Shown in pieces: positions 1-5,891 of a DNA stretch of 8,759 bases. The stretch covers positions 1-8,759 of the forward strand of contig JBBSJS010000036.1 of NCBI GenBank assembly GCA_038257015.1, given 5' to 3'. Numbering within the stretch: position 1 is the stretch's first letter; the number at the start of each line of letters is the position of its first letter. The position numbers and the translations under genes were made by a program. This DNA is from UBA920 sp038257015 (GTDB lineage Bacteria; Patescibacteriota; Doudnabacteria; UBA920). The notes beneath the pieces were generated by a model, which saw nothing but the letters and a program-made list of their open reading frames with translations, was not told where the DNA came from and ran no database searches.

Positions 1-1
1 G

Positions 2-1681
2 GAGCCAGCTGGCGGTCCTAACTTCTATGGTTTTGACGACAGTGTACTATATGAAATTAAGGTCGATAATAATGGTGATGCTGTAGAAGATATTTCTTTC
101 CAGTGGGAATTCAAAACCACTGTCCAAAACAGCAACACTTTCTTGTATAACACAGGAACTATCACATCTTTAACTGATCCTGACTTTAATGTTCGCCAGA
201 CCTACAATTTAACCAAAGTAGAAGATGGCGTTAGGACTACAATCGCAAATAATGTACCAGTCCCTCCAGCCAACATCGGTCCAAAGTCTACACCTGACTA
301 TGCTTCTCTTCAAAGAATGGCAGTAAAAGAAGCTAATGGCATTAAGATGTTTGCCGGTCAGTCTGATGATCCTTTCTTTGCTGAATTAGGAGGATTGTTT
401 GACCTACTAACTATTCGCAAACTTCCAGGTAATGCTGGCGGTGGAGTGGATGGCTTGCGCGGATACAATGTTAACGCTTTAGCTATTCAAGTTCCTATTA
501 ATCAGTTAACAAAAAACAAGGACAAGCCTTCTGACGCTAAGAATCCAGATGCTGTTATCGGTACATGGACTACTGCATCTCGTCAGTCGACTCGCGTACT
601 TTCAGCTGGATCTCAAAGTAACTCTGGTCCATATGTACAAGTTTCTCGTTTAGGCGCTCCATTGGTTAACGAAGTTGTTGTGCCTCTTGGCGCCAAAGAT
701 ATCTGGAACGGCTCCAAGCCAACTGGCGATGCTCAGTTTGCAAACGGGGTAACCGATCCAGAATTGGGCAAACTTTTGAAAGCTCTCTACAACATCAATG
801 TCCCACCACAAGGTGCATTCGGAACTCCAGAACAACGTGACGACCTTATTGCTATCTTTCTAACTGGAATTCCAGGATTAACCCAACCGACCAATGTGGT
901 AGCTTCAGAGCAGTTGCGCTTAAATGTAAGTATTCCTCCAACACGTAATCCAAACCGCTTAGGAGTTCTTGCAGGAGACAACCAAGGGTTTCCAAACGGT
1001 CGCCGTCTTGCAGATGACGTAACTGATATTGCAATCCGAGCAGTTGCCGGTGCCGCTTACCCCTTATTTCATCCAGAATTTACACCTGATCCAACTGGCG
1101 TTAAGCTAGGTGACGGTGTTGATACTAATGAAGTTGCTTTCCGTGGTTCATTCCCATATTTAGCTTTACCTCATTCTGGTTTTGATAGCCGTCCTCATTC
1201 CACAACTGGTATTGATGGTGGTGGTTCTGTTACTCCTACAACACCATCTGGAAACGATATCCCAGCAAGTGGTAAGTCTCGGTTATATAGAATGTACAGC
1301 TCAAGTCTTGATAACCACTTTTACACTACAAGTGTAAATGAAAAGAATTCAGCTATGGCTAGTGGTTACGCTGATGAAGGTTCAGTTGGTGAGGTTTCTA
1401 TAGACAGACCAGCCAATAGCGTACCATTATACCGTATGTATAGTGCCAGCTTAAGAAATCACTTCTATACAACTAGCGAGTCTGAAAAAGATCAAGCTAT
1501 GAGAAGCGGTTTTAGACTAGAAGGTATGATTGGGTATGTTGCTCAAAATGGCAACTCCCCATTATATCGATTATATAACGCTCGTTCAGGTAATCATTTT
1601 TACACGATCAGCGCCGCTGAGCGCGACTTTGTATCGACTCGTGGTTACGTGAATGAAGGCATTGCAGGTTACTTGTACTAA
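2..1681 (+). CDS. DUF4331-family secreted protein with C-terminal DUF5648-type repeats (5' partial)
   Basis: The open frame runs in from the left edge with no stop, so the gene begins outside the window; 559 residues are visible. The first visible residues (EPAGGPNFYGFDDSVLYEIK, then VEDISFQWEF and NTFLYNTG) match the conserved N-terminal part of DUF4331 proteins as I remember them, so only the signal peptide and some tens of residues should be missing. The DUF4331 part runs to about visible residue 410. A Gly/Ser/Thr/Pro-rich linker follows, then three tandem DUF5648-type repeats. DUF4331 proteins are usually exported; no enzymatic role is established that I know of. No cysteines or membrane segments are obvious in the visible part, which fits an extracellular or periplasmic protein. 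The gene is GC-richer than the leftward genes (30 of 60 bases at 541-600 against 20 of 60 at 5221-5280), possibly from high expression. The internal TTG at 143 is not a start, because homology continues upstream of it. Confidence 0.88.
   Translation, partial: EPAGGPNFYGFDDSVLYEIKVDNNGDAVEDISFQWEFKTTVQNSNTFLYNTGTITSLTDPDFNVRQTYNLTKVEDGVRTTIANNVPVPPANIGPKSTPDYASLQRMAVKEANGIKMFAGQSDDPFFAELGGLFDLLTIRKLPGNAGGGVDGLRGYNVNALAIQVPINQLTKNKDKPSDAKNPDAVIGTWTTASRQSTRVLSAGSQSNSGPYVQVSRLGAPLVNEVVVPLGAKDIWNGSKPTGDAQFANGVTDPELGKLLKALYNINVPPQGAFGTPEQRDDLIAIFLTGIPGLTQPTNVVASEQLRLNVSIPPTRNPNRLGVLAGDNQGFPNGRRLADDVTDIAIRAVAGAAYPLFHPEFTPDPTGVKLGDGVDTNEVAFRGSFPYLALPHSGFDSRPHSTTGIDGGGSVTPTTPSGNDIPASGKSRLYRMYSSSLDNHFYTTSVNEKNSAMASGYADEGSVGEVSIDRPANSVPLYRMYSASLRNHFYTTSESEKDQAMRSGFRLEGMIGYVAQNGNSPLYRLYNARSGNHFYTISAAERDFVSTRGYVNEGIAGYLY
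1283..1678 (+). repeat. Three tandem DUF5648-type repeats within the DUF4331 protein
   Basis: Three protein repeats of 38-39 residues start at 1283, 1427 and 1562, separated by linkers of 10 and 7 residues. Each opens with LYRMY or LYRLY, continues with a S/A-rich turn and N-H-F-Y-T-T/I-S, then an E-K/R-D/N segment, and closes with G-Y/F...EG..G. This is the pattern I associate with DUF5648, often found at the C-terminus of secreted bacterial proteins, where it probably helps surface binding or association. The third repeat forms the extreme C-terminus of the protein. The DNA copies are diverged, so they are old duplications and not a recent expansion. Confidence 0.85.
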
Positions 1682-1720
1682 ACAGTACTTAATTCTTTCT
1701 AGGAAGTGACTGTACAATTA

Positions 1721-1757
1721 GATACGGAGCGCGTGATTGCGCGCTCCGTATCTTTCT
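1721..1757 (+). terminator. Strong hairpin terminator after the DUF4331 gene
   Basis: A perfect 13-bp stem, GATACGGAGCGCG paired with CGCGCTCCGTATC, has a 6-base loop (TGATTG), extends by one A-T pair, and is followed by TTTCT. It lies 40 bases after the DUF4331 stop and 19 bases before the TPR start. The T tract is short, but the GC-rich stem is very stable. It may end or attenuate the DUF4331 transcript, giving lower expression of the two downstream genes. I see no convincing promoter between 1682 and 1775, so readthrough may be needed to express them. Confidence 0.75.
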
Positions 1758-1775
1758 AAATAAAAGACACAAGAT

Positions 1776-3059
1776 ATGACTATAAAAAATATACAACCTT
1801 GGCTTATGATTGGTTACGCAATTGTGGTAATTTGCATCATAGTGTGGTGGGTTAACGCTCAGTTTTTTAAAGATTCGAGCTCTGAGCAACTAACAGGAGA
1901 CACTCAAAATGTCAGCATGAGAAGCTCTGTGGATGAGCAAATCACCGCTTACGAGAGCCGCCTTATTACCCAGCCTGATCACGTACCAACTATGCTAGTA
2001 TTAGCGTCCTCTTACATGCAAAAAGTACGTGAGACCGCGGATGTATCTTTCTATAATAATGTTAATGATCTGACCTCTAGGGCACGTCTAATAGAACCCA
2101 ACAACCCCGATATTTATGGGCTTGAAGGAGAGATAGCGCTAGGAAGACATAATTTTGAGGATGCTTTAAAATTGTCAGAAAAAGCAATTGGTTTAAATCC
2201 AGCTAAGGCATTATTCTATGGAATTAAAGCTGACGCACTTACCGAGTTAGGGCGCAACGATGAAGCCATCGAGGTATTGCAGGAAATGGTGGACATACGT
2301 CCGGACTATAGTTCCTACAGCCGCATCGCTTATGCGCGGGAACTTAATGGTGATATCCCAGGGGCGATTGAAGCTCTTGAAATTGCGATACAGGCAGGTT
2401 CAACTTTCCCGGAGAATATTGCATTTGGTTATACAGAATTGGGCAAGTTAGACTTTCGCTCAGATGTAACTCTTGCGGCCAAGCAATTCAATAAAGCTTT
2501 ATTGGTCATAAAAGATTACCCTCCAGCATTAGAAGGACTTGGTAAGGTTGCTTTTGCTCAGAGCAATTACAATCAGGCTATAGAGTTTTTCCAAAAGGCT
2601 TTTGATTTCTTGCCGATTGCTCAATACGCTACTGACTTAGGAGATGTGTATTTTATAACAGGGGATAAAACAAAAGCGAGTCAGTACTACACACTTGCTA
2701 AAATAGCTTTTGATAAATCTGAGACAGCAGGCGTGAATTCAGATATGGAACGCGCGCAATTTTTAGCTGAGCACGATTTAGATTTAGAACAGGCTTTGGA
2801 ATTAGCCAAGAGATCATATGCAATTAGGCCGAGTATCTATGGTGCAGATACATTAGCCTGGGCTTTATATAAAAATGGTGATAGCAAGGGCGCCGAACAG
2901 TACTCTAAGCAAGCTTTGAGATTAGGAGAACACGATCCTTTAATTGTTTATCATGCTGGGGTGATTGCCAAGGCTAATGGTCAAATCCAAGAATCAGAGC
3001 GTTTGCTAGCTAAAGCAAAGCAGCTAAACCCTCACTTTTCAATTTTATACAATAATTAA
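1776..3059 (+). CDS. Membrane-anchored tetratricopeptide-repeat protein
   Basis: This protein of 427 residues has a single hydrophobic segment at about residues 9-28 (rich in I, V and W, no cleavage site evident), so it is probably an N-terminal anchor with the rest outside the cytoplasm. From about residue 53 to the end it is a chain of helix-pair repeats of TPR type. Clear units lie near 112-142 (LGRHNFEDALKLSEKAIGLNP), 145-176, 179-208, 215-245, 248-281, 283-312, 355-386 and 390-420. Such a scaffold normally binds other proteins; no catalytic motif is seen. The start at 1776 is the first ATG before the membrane segment; it has no clear Shine-Dalgarno site. The gene lies between the DUF4331 gene and a HupE/UreJ gene on the same strand, 3 bases from the latter, so it probably serves the same membrane system. 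Its partner is not identifiable from sequence alone. Confidence 0.85.
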   Translation: MTIKNIQPWLMIGYAIVVICIIVWWVNAQFFKDSSSEQLTGDTQNVSMRSSVDEQITAYESRLITQPDHVPTMLVLASSYMQKVRETADVSFYNNVNDLTSRARLIEPNNPDIYGLEGEIALGRHNFEDALKLSEKAIGLNPAKALFYGIKADALTELGRNDEAIEVLQEMVDIRPDYSSYSRIAYARELNGDIPGAIEALEIAIQAGSTFPENIAFGYTELGKLDFRSDVTLAAKQFNKALLVIKDYPPALEGLGKVAFAQSNYNQAIEFFQKAFDFLPIAQYATDLGDVYFITGDKTKASQYYTLAKIAFDKSETAGVNSDMERAQFLAEHDLDLEQALELAKRSYAIRPSIYGADTLAWALYKNGDSKGAEQYSKQALRLGEHDPLIVYHAGVIAKANGQIQESERLLAKAKQLNPHFSILYNN

Positions 3060-3062
3060 TTT

Positions 3063-3893
3063 ATGAAATTATCTAATTACAAAAAAATAATTCTACTCGC
3101 TGTAGTGTTGGCATTTAATCTCGGACTAAGTTTTGCATTAACTAATTCAACAAATGCTCATGAACTATTGCCAGCAGAAGTGGTGGAGTACTTAAAAGAA
3201 AATCCTGATGCATCCACTGAAGATATTCAAACTTTTGTGAATGAATCAGCACCAGAACTTGCAGATAAATATGAAGACAAAGATGAATTAGTTGCCGCCG
3301 TTAGAGGCAGTACAGATTTGGGATTTTTCTCAAATGCCTGGTTGTTTATTGAGGCCGGCATACATCATATTTTGGCTGGTCCAGATCATATCTTATTTGT
3401 CCTGTCATTGCTATTAGTTTTTGTGTCTTTTACTCACATATTAAAGTTGTCGGCTACTTTTACAATCGCTCATAGTATTACCTTAATTCTTGGCGGAACA
3501 GCAATATTGAGCTTGAGTGCTAAAATAGTGGAACCAATTATCGCGCTATCAATTGCATATGTGGCACTTACGAGTGTGTATTTTAAAAACTCAAAATTTA
3601 GTGCTGCAAATAAAACCATACCAATCATTTTTTTCTTTGGCCTATTTCATGGCTTGGGGTTTGCTGGGTTGCTCGAAGAAATTCAAATTCCATCAGATAA
3701 GTTCTTTTCATCGTTATTGTTCTTCAATATCGGTATTGAGATAGGGCAGTTGATGATTATCTTGCTAGTGCTTCCAGCTATCTATTTCTTTAAAGATAAA
3801 ATTTGGTACCCGACAGTAATAAAAGTAATTGGTACTATTTTTGGGCTAATGGGTCTGTTTTGGGCGATTCAAAGAATATTTTTAACTAAATAA
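3063..3893 (+). CDS. HupE/UreJ-family integral membrane protein (putative metal transporter)
   Basis: The product has 276 residues. A signal-like hydrophobic segment (about 8-26) ends at a probable cleavage after A32, leaving a mature N-terminus beginning HELLP, as is usual in the HupE/UreJ type-2 family as I recall it. A short acidic extracytoplasmic stretch (33-88) follows, then about six membrane segments near 92-121, 131-150, 155-173, 186-204, 214-238 and 250-272. Family signatures are IHHILAGPDHILF (100-112), TIAHSITL (134-141), GLFHGLGFAG (193-202) and FNIGIEIGQ (221-229). These place E97, H101, H102, D108, H109, H125, H137, H196, N222, E226 and Q229 in or near the membrane, which suits divalent metal passage. 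HupE relatives are linked to nickel or cobalt uptake, but the metal here is unknown. The ectodomain is shorter than in many type-2 members. No Shine-Dalgarno site is visible; translation may be coupled to the TPR gene 3 bases upstream. Confidence 0.88.
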   Translation: MKLSNYKKIILLAVVLAFNLGLSFALTNSTNAHELLPAEVVEYLKENPDASTEDIQTFVNESAPELADKYEDKDELVAAVRGSTDLGFFSNAWLFIEAGIHHILAGPDHILFVLSLLLVFVSFTHILKLSATFTIAHSITLILGGTAILSLSAKIVEPIIALSIAYVALTSVYFKNSKFSAANKTIPIIFFFGLFHGLGFAGLLEEIQIPSDKFFSSLLFFNIGIEIGQLMIILLVLPAIYFFKDKIWYPTVIKVIGTIFGLMGLFWAIQRIFLTK

Positions 3894-3918
3894 AAAAACA
3901 GCCTTCGAGCTGTTTTTT
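3893..3918. terminator. Bidirectional terminator after the HupE/UreJ gene
   Basis: A hairpin with stem A6-CAGC paired with GCTG-T6 and a 6-base loop (CTTCGA) starts at the stop codon of the membrane protein gene. The T-run at 3913-3918 ends the rightward transcript. The A-run at 3892-3898 gives a T-run on the other strand, so the same hairpin can stop leftward readthrough. Confidence 0.85.
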
Positions 3919-4000
3919 GGGATGTAATCGCAAGGTTTAAGCACTTGTATTTTAATTGTTGTACGTAGGCACAAGCTATCCCTGGCTTCTCTGAGCTATA

Positions 4001-4028
4001 AAAAAGGCTCCGGTTTTCACCGGAGCTT
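4001..4028 (-). terminator. Terminator of the leftward deaminase gene
   Basis: Read leftward, GCTCCGG, loop TGAAAA, CCGGAGC and then C-TTTTTT form a 7-bp GC-rich stem with a T-run (4001-4005 on the plus strand reads AAAAA). It begins right at the TAA stop of the deaminase gene (4027-4029). The stretch between this and the other terminator (3919-4000) contains nothing I can name. Confidence 0.88.
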
Positions 4029-4569
4029 ATTGTCTTGATTCGAATTCCTTCCATAATTCCTGGAACTCAAACTTTTCTCGTATCCCATCTTCTTCTAAAT
4101 GAGCAGTGATAATCACCGTCCAATCTTTGACCATGGGTAAAATTGAATATGTTTGCACGCATACTTCGCAAGGACGAAGTGTCGGATGTAGAACACCAAC
4201 TTCGTTTGCTTGTGGGGTTCCTACCACCACAATACCGATTACTAGGTCGTAGCCAGAAAATCGGGCTGCATTAACAGCGTTGCGTTCGGCGCATTCTTTG
4301 GGAGCATCTTTTTTAATTTTAGTGTTAGCTCCATAAAATACTTTCCATTGCTCTCCTAAGGAAGCTTTGGCGTTATAGGCGAACACAGCGCTACCAACAT
4401 CGAAAGGTCTGTAAGAGTAGGCGAGTTTGGATTTCGCTCGTGCTTGATCAATCATAAACTCAACGATTTGCCGAAACCTCATCAAGTGTTGCTCTTGCGA
4501 AACTTCTCTGTTGGGGTCAGTGACAATTCGCCAGTAATCTTGGTCTGGTTCACATAATCCTGTTTCCAT
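4027..4569 (-). CDS. Cytidine-deaminase-fold zinc hydrolase, substrate uncertain
   Basis: The start is set by an ATG at 4569 preceded by AGGAGG at a 4-base gap, giving 180 residues; upstream in-frame codons reach into the promoter and are rejected. The zinc motif of the cytidine deaminase superfamily is intact: C93-A-E95 (zinc ligand and catalytic Glu) and P133-C134-E-V-C137 (two Cys ligands). The stretch AYSYRPFDVGSAV (50-62) matches the N-terminal strand of cytidine deaminases. However, the NxE motif that binds ribose in true cytidine deaminases reads N82-T83-K84, at the usual 11-residue distance before the CAE Cys, so the Glu is lost. An N-terminal extension of about 45 residues and an acidic C-terminus are added. 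It could be a deaminase of a modified nucleoside or free base, or of blasticidin-S-deaminase type. The gene follows the PIG-L/CYTH gene but has its own promoter. Confidence 0.85.
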   Translation of the reverse strand: METGLCEPDQDYWRIVTDPNREVSQEQHLMRFRQIVEFMIDQARAKSKLAYSYRPFDVGSAVFAYNAKASLGEQWKVFYGANTKIKKDAPKECAERNAVNAARFSGYDLVIGIVVVGTPQANEVGVLHPTLRPCEVCVQTYSILPMVKDWTVIITAHLEEDGIREKFEFQELWKEFESRQ

Positions 4570-4580
4570 CTTTCCTCCTG
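4570..4580 (-). promoter_or_regulatory. Strong Shine-Dalgarno site that fixes the deaminase start
   Basis: Leftward, the bases read CAGGAGGAAAG directly before the ATG at 4569. The full AGGAGG core at a 4-base gap decides the start over the longer open frame. It is the only consensus site I find before any gene start in the window. Confidence 0.85.
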
Positions 4581-4597
4581 TCCGAATAGGACTAAAT

Positions 4598-4626
4598 AAA
4601 ATACCACGCAGTATGGTATATGTCAA
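4598..4626 (-). promoter_or_regulatory. Sigma-70-type promoter of the deaminase gene
   Basis: Leftward, TTGACA (plus-strand 4621-4626, a perfect -35) is followed after 17 bases by TATTTT (4598-4603; 4 of 6 match to TATAAT). A transcript would begin near 4591 and have a leader of about 20 bases carrying the Shine-Dalgarno site. The -35 box contains the TGA stop of the upstream PIG-L/CYTH gene. Confidence 0.7.
4601..4619. repeat. Inverted repeat inside the deaminase promoter spacer
   Basis: ATACCA, 7 bases (CGCAGTA), then TGGTAT form a perfect 6-bp inverted repeat that fills the spacer and overlaps the -10 box of the deaminase promoter. It could be an operator. Read leftward it is followed by TTTTATTT, so it could also be a weak terminator for the upstream gene. 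Confidence 0.5.
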
Positions 4627-5891
4627 TATTTGGACGTATCGAAAAACTTGCAACAATTCGGGAGTATATTTTGCGAGTCTTCTGTACTAGCTAGATGAAA
4701 GTTATTAAATTCACGTTCGAATGTAACCTCTTTTTTAATCCAAGAGGGAAGGTTATTGTCTGTTAAATCTCTTACCTCTAATTCAGCAATTATTAAGCCT
4801 TTTTTATCACCGTGGAACACATCTACATCAATCATTAAATCTTGGTATTTCACTTTGTATCTTACTTTTTCGATCCTCCTCCCTTTAGTGTTATCCCACA
4901 ATCTTTCAAACAATGTTTTGTCGATAACGCAATCTCTACTTACTTTGTCTAAACCTACCCCTTTTGATTCGGTGTATGTATAGGTCTCTCCGACTTTTCT
5001 TATACGCTTTTGGTTGTTAATAGTACTATTAGGTAGATACCCTTGAATAATTTCTTGGTTGTGAACAGAAAGAGCTTTAGGAAAGTCGGTAATCAAAAAT
5101 TTTCGTTCTACTGCCGAGAAGAACTTTGGCTCAATTTCTATTAAATATTCAACACCAAACAAGTAGCTGAAATCCGAGTTTTTTAAACTTAGTGGAAATA
5201 AGTCAATCTTTAGTTGTGATTGATGAGACTTTAAAGCACGAAATTTATTTTCCAAACTCGAATTGTCCAATTCATAGCCTAAAGATATTTCTTTATCAGA
5301 TGATCCAAATTCTTTGCTCCAATATTTTAATTCCGGCAAATAGTTTACAGGCATGGATTTATTTTCATCAAGCCACCGCTGTATTTTATCAAAGTTGATA
5401 GTGACTTCAAATAAACGATTGAAGTAAATAAAATGGTTTTGAAACAATTCACGACCAACTTGATGTACTATTTTATGATCGGCATTCCCGTAGCCCCCGT
5501 TTTTATCGTAAGAAACTATGATGCATTTCTCCACTCCTTCATTTTGCAAACAGTTTATTACTGCCAGAGCAGCATTTTTAGGGTCTGCTTTAGACAATGG
5601 CGTCGGATTTTCTGAATTATATTGGGGTTCGCAATAATTTAAGTATAAAATATTTTTTACATTTAAGATCTTTAATGCTTCTGAAGCTTCTTTTTGTCTT
5701 ATTTGTGTTTTACTTTCATGAGCGACTAAAGCAGCGGCACAATAAACAATGATCACATCTCTGCCTTTTTTGGAAAGATATTGTATTAACCCAGCGCTGA
5801 GAAAAGATTCGTCATCGGGATGAGCATGCAAAAATACCACTGGATATTCTGGAGGAAACTGGGTGTCAATTTGCTTGTCTAGATTTTGCAT
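4623..5891 (-). CDS. PIG-L-family N-deacetylase fused to a C-terminal CYTH (triphosphate tunnel) domain
   Basis: The product is 422 residues from the ATG at 5891; an upstream TTG (5963) would add 24 residues unlike the family. Residues 17 to about 245 are a PIG-L/LmbE zinc deacetylase domain: AHPDDE at 23-28 supplies ligands H24 and D27 and the base D26, and GGYGNADH (132-139) supplies the third ligand H139. The usual HPDH is N136-A-D-H here, so the first His, which assists catalysis in MshB, is Asn. Such enzymes remove acetyl from N-acetylglucosaminyl compounds. Residues about 255-400 are a CYTH domain: VERKF (261-265), an RIR segment (296-298), K310, R319, EKVRYKV (341-347), DVDVFHG (355-361), GLIIAELEV (365-373) and KKEVT (386-390). 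CYTH enzymes bind triphosphates with metal ions (inorganic or thiamine triphosphatase, class IV adenylate cyclase). The ExExK motif has lost its first Glu (A260). The gene overlaps the glycosyltransferase gene by 26 bases. Both domains are clear; the joint function is unknown. Confidence 0.88.
   Translation of the reverse strand: MQNLDKQIDTQFPPEYPVVFLHAHPDDESFLSAGLIQYLSKKGRDVIIVYCAAALVAHESKTQIRQKEASEALKILNVKNILYLNYCEPQYNSENPTPLSKADPKNAALAVINCLQNEGVEKCIIVSYDKNGGYGNADHKIVHQVGRELFQNHFIYFNRLFEVTINFDKIQRWLDENKSMPVNYLPELKYWSKEFGSSDKEISLGYELDNSSLENKFRALKSHQSQLKIDLFPLSLKNSDFSYLFGVEYLIEIEPKFFSAVERKFLITDFPKALSVHNQEIIQGYLPNSTINNQKRIRKVGETYTYTESKGVGLDKVSRDCVIDKTLFERLWDNTKGRRIEKVRYKVKYQDLMIDVDVFHGDKKGLIIAELEVRDLTDNNLPSWIKKEVTFEREFNNFHLASTEDSQNILPNCCKFFDTSKY

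Noticed and set aside
650..1034. Short leftward open frames opposite the DUF4331 gene
   Set aside because: They are antisense shadows of a well-supported coding frame and have no start signals.
1737..1765. Possible promoter TTGCGC with ATAAAA before the TPR gene
   Set aside because: Both boxes are poor, and the -35 lies in the terminator stem; not strong enough to list.
1689..1889. Leftward 66-codon open frame opposite the TPR gene start
   Set aside because: It runs through the terminator hairpin and the antisense of the anchor segment; no start signal and no recognisable protein features.
3919..4000. Possible small RNA or operator in the convergent junction (5-base CTTGT/ACAAG repeat, repeated AGCTAT)
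   Set aside because: The repeats are too short to separate from chance, and there is no promoter or conserved fold I can point to.
3869..4054. Leftward 61-codon open frame over the convergent junction
   Set aside because: It covers both terminators and the end of the deaminase gene, has no Shine-Dalgarno site, and its product resembles nothing I know.
4570..4656. Longer N-terminus for the deaminase, beginning before its ATG at 4569
   Set aside because: The extra 29 codons span the promoter and the Shine-Dalgarno site and do not resemble the family; AGGAGG fixes the ATG at 4569.
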